From the NCBI GenBank assembly GCA_029962745.1, contig CM057153.1, positions 35,667,340-35,731,339 on the forward strand: DNA of 64,000 bases, in the 5' to 3' direction. Position numbers and translations under genes: made by a program. Below, piece by piece: positions 1-12,800 of this stretch. Within the stretch, counting starts at the first letter, position 1. Each line of letters starts with the position of its first letter. This stretch comes from Echinometra lucunter. Taxonomy: Eukaryota > Echinodermata > Echinoidea > Camarodonta > Echinometridae. Below the pieces are notes generated by a model that ran no database searches, was not told the DNA's origin, and worked only from the letters and a program-made list of their open reading frames with translations.

Positions 1-58
1 TAATTTCACACTTCTATTACTGATATACTTTAGTCAGAAACTATCAAGCCTTGCAGTC

Positions 59-3000
59 ATGGCCCGATTTCCTGAAATGAATTGGGATGTCAGCAACGTA
101 GCAGAAGAATTCAAGCTTTTCAAACAGAGAACTGAACTCTGTCTGCTAATAACATTGAAGATCCTAAAAAGCAAGCAACAAAAATTAAGATTGCTCTTGG
201 AAATGAAGGTCTTAAAAGAATTAATGCCTCAGGTCTCTCTTCAGCTGAACAAGATGAGCCAAATAAGCTTTGGGGCTTGTTTGAAGATCAGTTGAAAGTC
301 AAGGTGAACTTCAGAATACATCGTCTGGAATTAATGAGGTACAAACAGAGGTCAGACGAGAGCATAGATGAATTTGTAAACAGATGCCGTACCAAGGCAA
401 GGGAATGTGAGTTCAGTCCGGATGAGCTCTGTGAACGCCTTGTTGAGCTTGTCATAGCTTCCACTCCTATTGAAGCATATCAAAAAGACTTGTTGGACAA
501 GCCAAAGGGCTTGAAAATAGAAGACTTGGTCGATGCAGGACGCAAGTATGAAGCCATTCTAGCTGGTAAGCAGTGTCTGCAGACATTACAAAATGACCAA
601 GTTGATTCCATCCGGAAGGATTACAAGCAATGCGGAAATTGTGGACTCCGCCACCCTCCAAAACGATGTCCAGCTTATAGAGATACGTGCCATGCTTGTG
701 GTACACAAGGACATTGGTCAAAGATGTGTCGCAAAACAACGGCCAAGGGTGCAAAGCCTCAGCAGGACAAGCCTGAATGTAGGAAGCGTCCACCCAAAGT
801 TGGACGAGGTGATTCCCGGAATCATCAAGGAAAGCCTGGGAACCAGCGGTCAATGCCCAAGAGCCATTCTGAAGACCGACAAGCAAAGTCTAAATCCCAG
901 CAGTCAAGGCATCCTTCGCCACGTAAGTCCACTCAGCAGCATGTTGATGAACTCGATATAGAAGTCGAAGAGGAAGAAGAGCTGGAGGAGAAAAAAGAGT
1001 TTCATACAATAATTGTGATTAACTCGATAGACGATGTGCAGTCAGAAGCACTGGCTACTCTGAACATCAGATGTCCAGGTCTCAGAGAAGAGGACCATCT
1101 TCGAGCGAAGATAGACTCGGGATCCAGCGGCAATATCCTCCCACTGTGGAAACTGAAGGATTTGTATGGAAGCCAATGGAAAAGAGTCCTCTCTCCCACT
1201 CACGCACAGCTAGCAGCATACAATGAAACTCCTATACCTTGTCTGGGGAGAATAACCATTTCCTGTCAGTACAAAGACTCGTCATGGGAAAAACAGACTT
1301 GGTATGTTGCAGATGGGAATGGACCAGTGATCGTGGGACTTCCAACCAGCAAAAAACTGGGCATAATCACCATTAATGACATACATAGACATATAAGTGA
1401 GAAGGCTACCAGACCTACTATTCAGTCAGTGCACGACTTGCAACGTGCTTTCCCTGAGCAGTTTGACAGGATCGGAAGTTTTAAGGGGGAAGCTACACTA
1501 CACTTGAAGGATGATGCTACTCCATCAATTGATCCACCAAGGAAATGCAGTGTGCACGTGCAGCTGAAGCTCAAGCGGGAGCTAGACCAGATGGAGGAGA
1601 GTGGTGTCATCAGAAAAGTTGACCACCACACGGATTGGTGCAACTCAATCACCACTGCTCTGAAGAAAGATGGTTCACTCAGAATTTGTCTCGACCCTCG
1701 AAAGCTGAATCAAAGTCTGAAACGCTGTCCTCACAAGGTTCCAACGCTGGAGGAACTCAATCCTGCATTCTCGGAAGCCAAGTTCTTCTCAAAACTTGAT
1801 GCAAAAGCAGGGTATTGGTCTGTGCATCTAGACGAAGCATCTCAAGAGCTCACCACATTCAGGTCACCTTTTGGAAGGTATTGTTTTCGTAGGCTGCCAT
1901 TTGGCCTATCGGTGAGCCAAGACATCTTCCAGCAAAGGATGGACTCTATCATTGCACAGGTGCCAGGATGTGTCTGCATAGCTGATGATGTTGCGGTTTT
2001 TGGCCGGACAGAACAAGAACATGATGCTAATATTTGGCGATTACTGGATGTTGCACAGAAGGAAGGTCTTGTATTCAACAGTGCCAAATGTGTGATAAAG
2101 ACGCAAAGCATCAACTTCTTTGGATCAGTCTACACGAGTCAAGGCATACGGCCAGATCCAAGCAAGCTAGAAGACCTCAGAGAAATGCCTTCTCCACAAA
2201 ACAAGGATGAACTCCAGAGAATCCTTGGAATGATGACTTACCTATCACCCTACATCCCGAACTATGCAGAGAAATCAGCAATCCTACGGGAATTGCTAAA
2301 GAAAGATGTGCCATTCCTATGGCATGACGACCATGAAGAAGTTTTTCAGTCCCTGAAGTCAGAAATCTCAAAGGGAGCTTGCCTACAATACTACAAGCCA
2401 AATGCCCAAACAGTCTTGGAAGTAGATGCATCAAGCAAAGGATTAGGAGCCTGTCTCCTCCAAAATGGAAAACCAATCGCCTTTGCATCCAAGAGCCTCT
2501 CAGAAGCACAGTCAAACTACTCCAACATTGAAAGAGAGACACTAGCTCTTGTCTTCGGGATCACCAGGTTCCACACGTACTTGTTTGGAAGTAGCTTCAC
2601 TGTTCACACAGATCATAAACCATTGGAAATCATTTGCCGCAAGCCCCTGAGGAGTGCCCCACCGAGGCTCCAGAGACTATTGGTTAAGATCCAGGGATAC
2701 GGCTTCAATGTCGTGTACAAACCAGGCAGTCAGATGACTCTTCCAGACACACTAAGCAGACTGCCAAACCCAAAAAAGAAGGAAGATGTCCCGATCGATC
2801 TACATATCGACGAAGTACTGTTGGTGCAGGACACTGATGATGATCTATCAAGATTCTCTAAGAACAAGCAGGCACAGCTGCAGAGAGAAACTGCAAGTGA
2901 TGCAACTATGAACCTCCTGAGCCAGACTATTCAAGATGGTTGGCCAGATGAGATAAGTCAAGTGCCAAATAGCTTGAGAACTTTCTGGTCATACAGAGAC

Positions 3001-4194
3001 GAACTAGGCATCATGAACGGAATCATCTTCAAGGGAAGACAAGTAGTTGTACCCCTGTCACTCCAATCAGATATTTTGGAACAACTACACACTAGCCACA
3101 TGGGTATCGAGAGAACCAGACGGCTTGCCAGAGACTCTGTATATTGGCCAGGTATCAACAAAGACATTGAGAAGGTTGTCAAATCCTGCCAAGCATGCCA
3201 AAAGCATCAAGATCAGCCGCACAGAGAGCCTCTTGAACCTCACGAAGTTCCTCCGACACCATGGACGAAACTTGCTGCAGACCTCTTTCACCTAGATGGA
3301 ACAGATTTTCTCCTCATCACTGACTACCACTCAAAGTTTCCTGTAATCAGAAAGATGCACAATACATCAAGCACGTCAGTAACCACAGTGATGAAGGAAG
3401 CATTCAGCATGTTTGGAGTACCAGCAGAGATAGTCTCGGACAATGGCCCTCAATTCAGTGGCAAACCATTCAAAGAAATGTGTGCAAAGTGGAACATCAA
3501 ACACACTACATCTTCACCGCGATACCCTCGCTCGAATGGTCTTGCAGAAAGAATGGTCCGCACGGTGAAATCATTGATCAAGAAGTGCAGGCAGACGGGA
3601 CAAGATGTCCTAGAGGCAATGCTGCATCTCCGAGCAACCCCCCAAGCAGACCTACCATCTCCGGCTGAACTGATGTTTGGACGGAAGGTGAAGACGACTC
3701 TTCCCGGTCGCAACTTTGGGTACCCACACACTGATGTGCATGACCGACTCCAACAGAGAAGGGAGAAAATGAAACACGACCATGACAAACAAGCTGGTCA
3801 AGAACTACCCAAGTTATCCATAGGTCAGAGAGTGAGAATGCTGAATACAGACGACAACACCTGGATTCCAGCCAAGGTGTCACGAGTGTGTGAAGAACCA
3901 AGATCGTATGAGGTGACCACACCTAACGGCAAGACCCTGAGAAGGAATAGATCACATCTCAGAGAGCTGTTCACAAGCCAAAGGCAGAACGACACCTCAC
4001 CCACTACCACTCCTGATCCACAGAGAATTGACATTGATGAAGAAGAGACACCAAAGAATGAAGGAAGTAGCGACGTACCACACATAGACAATTCTGAGAG
4101 AACTCAGTACACACAGCCTGACAGACACACATACACCACACGCTATGGTCGCCAAATCCATCGACCAGTTCGCTACAGAAATCATACTTACTAA
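59..4194 (+). pseudogene. Ty3/gypsy gag-pol, frameshifted near the N-terminus
   Basis: The polyprotein makes the capsid and the enzymes for reverse transcription and integration. The ATG at 59 opens one frame; the rest continues in another frame, open from 136, with a stop (133-135) just before it, so a small indel around 137-148 separates the first ~28 residues from the remainder. From there the frame is open to the TAA at 4192-4194. Numbered from 277, the long frame shows two CCHC zinc knuckles (residues about 119-151), an aspartic protease active site DSGSSGN (about 280), a reverse transcriptase with ADD at the catalytic loop (about 569), an RNase H start with VDAS (nt ~2422), an HHCC integrase zinc site (nt ~3097-3200) and a DD35E core with Asp in SDNGP (about 1055) and Glu in LAER (about 1091). 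All catalytic motifs are present, so only the gag break argues against activity. Whether the break is fixed or a sequencing error cannot be told here. Confidence 0.9.
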
Positions 4195-4974
4195 AGAAAT
4201 ACCTTTCATGCACACATGCCTTAAAACAAAGGCAACATTTGAGATCTTGCCTTAGGATGTGTATATATGTATATATGTTAGAAGTAGGATTATACAAATA
4301 TATTTGTTCTTTTTGTTCAGAGACCTTGATCAAAGTGGGATCAATTTTTGTGATAAAATGCCGTATGTGTTTTTTTTAAGTCAGTGAAGAATTTTTTTAG
4401 TATATGCCTATTGTGTAAATATGTTAGGCAAGTATTCATAAGCAAGTTGAATTGATTTGCATGAAAATTGATTACATGCACACAAGGGAAATAACTACAC
4501 AAATGAAACAGAAATCACTTTACGAAATTTAATTTGATAAAGCTCACATGCTTTAGAAATAGGTAGCACAAAATATGTGAAAGATGACCGAAAATTTTTA
4601 TTGCAGAACTAAACAAAGCATTACGATATTACAAACATCAGTATCACAGTATTTATTACATGCATATTGACGTATTTGGGCAATGATTACCGCTAAGATT
4701 CAGGTTTAACCCACTGATATACATACATTTTCATTGTTTTTTTTTAAGCTGACAAATGTTAAATTAAGAAGCAGCTTGAATATGCTGTTTAAAAATACTG
4801 TTTTCCAATTTGGTGAAAAACTGTAACTTGTTTAGAAAGTTCATGATCTGTTTTTAATATGTGTACCAACATTATGCATTAGTTATATGCATCTCAATGA
4901 TGCTAGAGTTTTCTGAAGTTACATTTTTTTTTCTATACTGTGAATATGTTTAAAGCTTGTTAAAAGGAGGGGGA
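4195..4974 (+). other. Retrotransposon 3' untranslated region and polypurine tract
   Basis: About 780 AT-rich bases follow the gag-pol stop with no ORF of note. The stretch ends in a purine run (AAAAGGAGGGGGA, about 4962-4974) directly before the LTR, the expected position of the plus-strand primer for reverse transcription. Confidence 0.75.
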
Positions 4975-5159
4975 TGTTGTGATATATATAGAACTATATT
5001 GATACGCGCGCAAAGGTGTCAAGCAACGCGCGGTTATGAGTTGCAATAAAAGATCTCGCCAAGATGTAGTTACCAGCCCCACAGATCTGTCTACCAAATC
5101 TAGTATTTTGTGAGTTGTATAACTGTCACATATCAAATAGACAACAACACATCACAACA
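4975..5159 (+). repeat. 3' LTR of the Ty3/gypsy element (185 bp)
   Basis: The LTR begins TGTTGTGA (4975-4982) and ends TCACAACA (5152-5159), a perfect 8-bp inverted terminal pair with the usual TG...CA ends. It holds a TATA-like stretch (TATATATAG from about 4983) and an AATAAA signal at 5045-5050, so promoter and polyadenylation parts are visible. The boundary is supported by the purine tract immediately upstream. The target-site duplication cannot be checked because the left flank is off the window. Confidence 0.88.
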
Positions 5160-5747
5160 ATTAGGGGCACTACAATGTCCCAATTCATCTTAGAGAGAAA
5201 ACTCTATTCTCAATTAGGAACTAAAACGTATGATAGATCTGAGGGTAGTGACTAGGGATGTGGCAGGCTAATTAAGGTAAAAAGCTTTTGATACAGTCCC
5301 TCTTTTTACTAAATGTACCAATTACAATATCTTCGGGATATGTGCAGAGTTTGATCTTGTCCAGCTGCCATCAACAATGAAGATGAAGAGGTGTGAACTC
5401 CTGAATATATGTTGTATGAAAAAAATGAAAAAGGACAAAATTTAATAAATATGTAAGACATGTGAGATATGTAAGATACAGATTCATAAACATGTATTGA
5501 TTATAGCAAAATAAAGCTATGTACAGGATTGGACTCGATGAATATATCTGTCCACAAACTTGTCTTCTGGAAGTGCCTTCTCAACTACAGTAGCTCCTCC
5601 ACAGCATAATCTATCAATGATGTTGAGAATTACATCCTTAAAAACCTTCAAATCCAAGTGAATTGTATCTGATAATACATTGAACTTGACACAGGACATT
5701 CATGAGATTGTCTTATCCCTTTTATATTTGTGCCTGGGAAATAAAAA

Positions 5748-5778
<31 letters not shown>

Positions 5779-7277
5779 GCTAGATTGCTTAATAGGCTGT
5801 CCATTATTTTTATCATTATCATTACTATCTTTATTTTTACTTTTTATTATTATTCCGAAAAACAGGATCCAGTCCGTATACTTGAAAGAATTTGCTTTAG
5901 TTTGACAAAAAGCACGAAGTTCAATCAAGAGCAACTATTATACTAATATTGGCCTATTATTTTACTGTCCTATTATTATTATCATCATCACTGTTATTAT
6001 TTATTGGCATAGGCCTTGATCTAGACCTATAAACAGCAAATTTATTCATACAGCCTACGGCCCTACCTCTCCAAACTTCAGCAAGCTCTCTTTTCCTCTC
6101 TGGATTTGTACATGTCTCCACAGAATCTAAATTATTTTATTGGAGAAGAAAAGCACCATCCTGAAAAGAAAGAAAGAAAAAAAAAACATTAGACTAGTTC
6201 AAGTTACATTTCTAGCTAGAATCTAGACTGTTGTCACTCACTACAATCACTATGCTGTATGCTACATGCTCAACCCTTACACTGGGGGGAAAAAAAGGAA
6301 GAAAAAAGAAATCAAGCTAGCAATAAGAAAAAAAGACAAAATTTATGAGTCAAGCATGAAGAACACAAGGTAGCCGCTGTCACTGAACATCGAAGTCGTA
6401 ATCGAGATTTTCTGTGTAACCTTAGTATTAGTACTCACTAACATGTTAGTAGGAAAGATTAGCAACAATCTTCGCTAGGACTAACTAACGTTAAATCTAA
6501 CTGTTAGGTCTGGACTAGATCTAGGCCCTATGTCTACATCTGAATTAGATAGTGGACCAGGTCTAACAACAGTAACAATAACAGATTTGTCAAAATAGAA
6601 GGGGGATCAGATTTAACTACTTGTCTTCCGATGTCAACTAATGTTAAACTTGAATTTGAAATGTAACAATTAAGTTAACTCCCAGTAACACTAACAGTAA
6701 CAGTTAGCCAAGCCAACTAACGTTAGACAATTTCCTCACTTCTCTTGGCTTGGATTTGATTGCCAACATCTTCTGTTTCTAACGGTCATTAGTCTAACGT
6801 TAGGCATAACTCACTGTTACTTTTCAACCAGGTCCAAATAACATTTTCAAACCAATAGCCAAATTTCTTCATCTAATAGCAGTGAATAGGAAATATTGTT
6901 ATTGATCATGTTGATTGATGGGGGGGGGGGGGGATAATTCAACAAAAGAACTCGGAAGATCCATGAGCACTGCACGAATTTTCTGATGACGTCCCGCCCG
7001 ACACTCCGGGAAAGCTGTCAAGACCAAGAGGGTTCTAGTGGCAATCAAGCCGAAAATAAAGCTCACGACGATAAAAAAATGTATTGAAAGTTTGAGAGTA
7101 GATTGCCCCCAAATTTATTCATCAAAACACCTTTGCAACTTCTCAAAATTCTCAAAATGTAAATAAATACCAGTAGATCACTCACAACGTTCGGATTTCT
7201 TTTCAATATAAGTGAATTTAAGAAATTCAAGCATAATTACAGTTGTACTCACCGACAAACTTCTCCCCCTAAAATGA
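5160..7277. other. Non-coding stretch, intron or intergenic
   Basis: No exon can be supported here. The stretch is AT-rich with homopolymer tracts (T-run 5752-5778, G-run about 6920-6933) and scattered copies of a short CTAACGTTA-like word between about 6420 and 6800. If the ELK channel starts upstream of the window, this is intron sequence. Confidence 0.6.
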
Positions 7278-7978
7278 TGGGTGATTTCAAGTTCGGTGTG
7301 CGGTGTTGGTGTTGGTGTTGAGAGCGTGGAAAGGCTGCTGAACCGAGCTCCAACACCGACGGTCAGTTTAGAGGGACGATACCGATCTGATCCGATCACC
7401 TTGTCGATAGCTCAACACCGAGTGACGTCATACGCTAGTAGCGAAAAATCTCGACGATAAAATCATTTCCCCTCAGATTTTCTGATAAATCTACATCTTA
7501 TTGGATTCGAATTGCATAGTCATTTGAAGAATCCAAGAGGAAAATTATCACTCTTCAAAGGAAAATGTATGGTTTTGATTATTCCAAGTTGTTTTGACTG
7601 CGAAATGGGTTTAACCACCAACATGTCACGAGTGGCCGTAGCAAAGAGTGCCGTTGCTCCGCGAGGGAGAAGCAGCAATAACATGTATGGTTACAACACC
7701 AACACCAACACCGTACTTGAAATCATGAATTTCCCAATCCCTAGGGGCTGGTGTTGGTGAATGGGGAAATTACATGTAAATCGTCAACACGAACCGTGAT
7801 ACTCGGTTCAGCAGACGACATTCAACACCAGAAAGCAACACTGACTACCGGAAATACGTCAAATCTTGCGAGGTCAATTCCAACACCAGCCTGATTTCAA
7901 GTTCGGTGTTAAGGCTGGTGTTGGTGTTCTCACAACACCAACACCAGCCTCCAACACCGTACTTGAAATCACCCATTC
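7278..7978. repeat. Foldback repeat cluster built on GGTGTT units
   Basis: The left end reads ATGGGTGATTTCAAGT followed by CGGTGT and tandem GGTGTT units; the right end (about 7940-7976) is its inverted counterpart. A second pair lies inside: 7893-7970 is a near-perfect hairpin, with arms from GATTTCAAG through GGTGTTGGTGTT, a 5-base loop and the mirrored arm. A third inverted end is at about 7688-7722. Both outer halves also share the word CTCGGTTCAGCAG in opposite orientation. This is the structure of a non-autonomous foldback DNA element, possibly with one copy inserted in another. No transposase ORF is present. Confidence 0.7.
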
Positions 7979-8786
7979 TGTGCGGGTGACGTCATCACAG
8001 CCAACTAAGTAGCGGAAGTGACGAAAAAAAGGTCAGATTTCGTCTCGATCCATTCATTTAAATATTTACCATATTCATAAGGCAGGGTCCAATCAAAATT
8101 TGAGAATATCGCAGTGCGCAAAAACAAAAATGAATAATGCATGAGGAAGAATCGATATTTTCCATTTTAATGGCTATCGGAATGGTATCGGGGGCTTCGG
8201 GAACGTTCAAATGTCCCCCCGGAAGTCAGATTGACATACGCTTAAATACGCTTAGCCTGAATGGTGACGCAGTGTCATATATGCAAATGAGGAAAATACG
8301 CGAGTGCTTCATTTCTGTCTATACGGTGTTATATGTCTATGCTCTCGACCCCCAGGTGTATAGTTCCTGGAATGCTGGGGTAATAATGATTGCAGGGCCG
8401 CAGGAAGAGCAGTAGTAATAATGATGTGGCTAACCTGGGTACATAAAACCCAATTATTCTTGTTTCTATTCATTATTAGCTACGGTTTGGGAATGAAAAG
8501 TCAGTTATTGAACCACCGTTTCTATGATAGACATGCAATGAACATGTACAAGATTATGGGAAGAATGTCTGTTTAGAACCAGGAGGGTTTTAAGTCTTTA
8601 TAAAGTGACATGAATTAACGCCCTTCTGGCTCTAAACAGACGACTGTCGTTCCTGCGTTGGTTTGTAAAGGCAATCGTGACGATAAATTATTGTCGATAC
8701 CTATATGACTCTGTACTTAGATCGCTCTAAATAGGGATTTGTTTTTGTTTCTTTCTTTTTTTCTATGAATATAATTCCATTTGTAG
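7979..8786 (+). other. Non-coding sequence before the first ELK exon in the window
   Basis: No conserved coding frame is seen. The 92-codon open frame at 8137-8415 has no recognisable domain and no splice context that joins it to the next exon. The last bases before 8787 form a T-rich tract ending in TTGTAG, an acceptable splice acceptor. Confidence 0.6.
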
Positions 8787-9838
8787 ATCGCTCTCGTTGC
8801 GGATCAAGACAAGTTTCTGTGCACCGGGGGAATATATCGTCCATCAGGGGGACGCCCTCAACGTTATTTACTTCTTGTTAAACGGGTCAATGGAAATTCT
8901 GCGTCATGGAATGGTCGTCGCCATCTTAGGTACATTGCCTTTAAAGCAAAGAAAAAATAATGATCAATGGAACAAAGTTTTACAGGAATAAGATTTGTTC
9001 GACTCATGTTTGATTGGCTTGGCCACCAGTACCAATTTCAAACTAAGGCTGAGCCTTCCTTGCAACACACTTCTTTAAAAAAAAGCTGACTGTAGGCTAA
9101 TGAGTGCACATGAAATAGAGATGACGATGTAATATTTCAGGTATCTTTACCATGTTCACCCTTTGTTGCTATATCATTTAAAAGAATATGAAATGAAATG
9201 AAAGAAATCAAGCGAATTGCTTAGAAGCTTACGGAAATTATATAGAGCTATGACACATTTGGAAATTCCCGCTTGCAATTGAATTATTTGTAAACAGAAA
9301 AGCTCACACTACTCAGTTGATAATCGTGAAAATAGAAATTGATTTGTATTTCTCTCAATGAAATATCAGTGAATTTGTGCTACTCTTTGTATTGTTAAAG
9401 GTAAAGGTGACCTGTTCGGATGTGACCTATACGTCACTGAAACAGTCATCCAATCAAGCGGAGACATCCACGCTTTGACCTACTGTGACCTTCAGTCCGT
9501 AACGAGGTAAGTTCATATCATTAGAGAATACATGTATTCATTTTTAAACACAGATGTTTGAAAACTAGCCTTTTCTTTTAAGGATTTTTGTCACCTTATT
9601 TTTCTGTGTAGCTGTGCTTTTCGTTGCAATTAATTTATCACTAAACCTTTTTTCTTCTAGAAAATACATTTTCAGACCTTCAATCCGTATCGTTGTTCGA
9701 CGTTATTTTTTCCTCCATCTTTGGTGCAGGCAAGAACTCTTGGAAGTATTGGCCAGCTACCCAGAATACCAATCGAAATTCCAGCAAGAAATATCACGTG
9801 ACCTGACCTTCAATCTCCGGGAAGGCTATGATTCTGAG
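8787..9838 (+). CDS. ELK exons encoding the CNB-homology domain
   Basis: Three exons (8787-8929, 9401-9506, 9730-9838) encode the beta-roll that caps the channel's C-linker. Seen: [27 protein letters not shown] and VVAILG for the first strands, then [18 protein letters not shown] and the C-helix ending DLTFNLREG. The region that binds the cyclic-nucleotide phosphate in CNG and HCN channels lacks its arginine here, so ligand binding is not expected. The F-N-L tripeptide sits where KCNH channels place an intrinsic ligand in the empty pocket (known for the family). Splice phases are 1, 2 and 0. Confidence 0.92.
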
Positions 9839-12800
9839 GTGAGCCTTGCATTTTTGTAATCGCGTTATCTTCTTCTTAAGTCTAAGTTCAGATGCTATAA
9901 TTCTTTTTTTTTTACACATTCTCTATCTGCCGTTTGGCTTCGCAGGTATACGAAAGGCAAAAGGCTAAACGCTCACTTTTCACCTTTCAAACTTTTTGAA
10001 ATTCAACTCTGATTTATTTAAAGCATATCAGTTTTACATCGCCATAATTCATGTATGAATTATTCCTTTTTGCAAAAGTAATATCAAGCCACCACTTCAT
10101 TGGCATCTCAATTTCATCTCTCACTATTAAACTGGTCACCTTTCCGGTTAATTTTATTCACTTATTTGACACTATCATACACTCCATTTTAAGCAATATA
10201 CTTGCTCATTCAAGCTCATCCCATATCTATTTGTCATCTCACCCTACATAAATAACTTTTCTTAAGTAATTTATTGGAATAAACCAAATAACGATTGTGT
10301 GATGATATCAGATATAATTAAATTCATAAAATTTCATTTGGACTTGTTCTTTGTCGGATGGTAATATCTATCGTTTGAATCCTCAACAGGCTTGCTAAAG
10401 AAAACATTCTGTAACATTTTTTTCTTTTTATTACAAGCAAGGAGAGTTTATTGAATTTAAGATAAAACTATTGTCTTAATCCAGCATGACTGTTAAACTA
10501 CATCTTTCCCACTCATACTCGTATGAAGCTGTTGATAAAAATGCGTCCCCAGCATAAATGCTAGATACCTTTCTCTATTCATCATTCGCTAAACTACAAA
10601 AAAATATTCTTTATCTGCTATCTATCACGCTCTAGTCCATCATCTTTCTTGCCGCTGTTGTTAATTCAACCGGCTTCGTGATCGTATACTTTTTATCTTC
10701 ATCTTTCCCTCTGTCCCTGTGCTCTGATAGGTTTGATTTTAAGAAAGAAAAGGGGGTATATCTTAGAAATTGAAGGCATGATACAGAACAAAAAAGAAAA
10801 CACAATTCGATCTCTATTTTCAAGTATAGCACGACCTCTATTGCTCACCCTCTTTCAGCAATATTGGAGCTCCACCCAAAATCCTCCAGATCCTGATTAT
10901 CCGGCGGATAAAGCTCAGAAAATGAAGAAGTTCCTTCGAAGATGGAGAAAGCGAGCCAGAGTGAGTTCACTCCTTTCACTAGAGCCACATGCCTGCCGTA
11001 CCAGCCAGCTAGAATAGTTGCATCTGATCTTGGTTTATTATCATTTTGAGTTGTTTATTTCAACCAACCTCTATTTTTACTCGAACCTCATACACGATAA
11101 GTTATTCCTCCCCTAGAACCACATTACTAATAGACTTAAGTTTTCACCTCTTTCTTATTACACAATTTCGCCTCCTTGTATGTCATTATCATTTCGAGAA
11201 AGCAAGAGGGATGCATTAAGTTCGGATTGACAAACCTGGCCAGTTTGTTTATCCTGTACAACTTATGCTGTTTTCTTTTCTCTACCAATCTCAAAACCCC
11301 TCTACCCCCGATTTCATTTCCAACCGAAAAGAGTAATTACATCATTAAAGTGCATGACGTGCACATGATATACCAGTAGGATCATACTGACTTTTACATA
11401 GGCTGGACTCAATTCTTATGGCTGTAGTGAATAGAGTATGCACCGAGGTTTCAAAAAAGGAATAAACGAGAATGGTAATATTCTTATATACCTTCTGATT
11501 TCAATGCCTCACGATGCAACTGCATGAATACTATTCTCACCTCACTATGTTTTCTATTTCATTTTTTCTCACCCCCATACTTCAGTGCCACTTTTTTCAA
11601 AGCCTCCCGCACCACCGAGTCCGCACCAGTGTCGAATAAAATCTAGACTGCACTTCATTGTCATTTTTGTTTTTTGATGTGTTGCGTATGGATTTCATTT
11701 TTGTATTTGAATATATATCTATATATCTAGTATATCTTTATTTTCAGTTTGCTCGTATCTTCTTTTATTTGTATGAATGCCGCTATTAAAGGAAAGTGTT
11801 AATTACTCACGATTTATTTTTCCCTTTCTCTCAGTTCCCTCGGAGCAAGAAGACTGCCAAGCTTTTGTATCTTGTTTCAGAATTTGTCGGTGGCGCAAGA
11901 ACGATTTGACCGCGAGTTCTAATTAGCTGGCTTCAACAAGCGCTGGTGTTAACCAAACTAAAACGTTTTTCTTTCTGTAATAATGAACCATTTGATACTT
12001 GAAATATCTATTCATAGACCATTCCTCCTAACCCAAATCCCAACAAATCTTCACCGAATTGGTTCGTGTGTCTAACAGGCAGAGGAGAAGTACTCGTACT
12101 GCGAAACCAACAACAGCGGAAGAAATACGAGACTAACATCGATCTCAGAAGTGCGTGACGAAGACGAGGTCGGGACGTCTAAACAGACTAGGGATTCGTC
12201 GACGGACACGGCAGAGGACGGCATGGAGAACAGGCATATGCTGCTTGATGTCAGCAACTCCATAGCCACATCTGTGCCACCAGATCTCAGTCCAAGGTAT
12301 GAATCTTGTAACCACTACTGAACATGTGTCGTTTTAATAGCAACTCCGGCGATGGCCAGATAGGGCCACAGTTTGTCCGCCGTGAAGAAAAAATTCTCCA
12401 AACTACAGTTTGGTTCAACAACTTCAAAACTGATTTCATGATGGCCAGCAGATCTCAGCACGATCAGTGTCGGCCATAACTTGAACAAGTTAGTAGATGT
12501 CGTCAGCAACTCTAGAATTGACTACATGACATATGCCATCCGATATCAGTCCGAGGTGAATCCGACTTGATATTTTTGATCATCAAATCCATAAATACTT
12601 TTCAGTTCCAAGATTTGTCTTAATCTTTCCTGGATAAACATGACGAATATTACCAATTGAAACCTCCTTCCATATGTAATCAGAAAACTGAACACGTTTC
12701 ATATTCTTTAATTGGCAAGTAAATTAGCCCTAACCATCTATGGTAAAGACTGACTTATATCCTGGTTTCTTTACTTCCTAGGGTGGTTGATGGTGTCGAA

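Larger units (their letters stand above)
1..5159 (+). mobile_element. Ty3/gypsy LTR retrotransposon, 5' LTR outside window
   Basis: One element runs from the window edge to the end of its 3' LTR at 5159. Seen in order: a gag start at 59, a long gag-pol frame to 4194, about 780 bp of 3' untranslated DNA, a purine-rich tract (4962-4974) just before the LTR, and a 185-bp LTR with 8-bp inverted termini. The 5' LTR and primer binding site must lie left of base 1. The protein order protease, reverse transcriptase, RNase H, integrase defines Ty3/gypsy rather than Ty1/copia. Gag and pol share one frame and there is no envelope ORF, which fits the Mag/SURL-like elements of echinoids (family placement is inference). 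It lies on the same strand as, and upstream of, the ELK channel exons, so it may sit in an intron of that gene. Confidence 0.93.

Noticed and set aside
467..886. 139-codon antisense frame across the retrotransposon gag
   Set aside because: It is a shadow of the gag-pol frame on the other strand; all coding signal is in the sense frame.
5517..5699. 60-codon open frame on the minus strand beginning M-S-C-V-K-F
   Set aside because: It has a plausible amino-acid composition but no recognised domain, no clear splice sites and no neighbouring exons; too weak to list as a gene.
8137..8415. 92-codon frame upstream of the first ELK exon
   Set aside because: Does not match the C-linker sequence expected before the CNB-homology domain and has no donor in the required phase.
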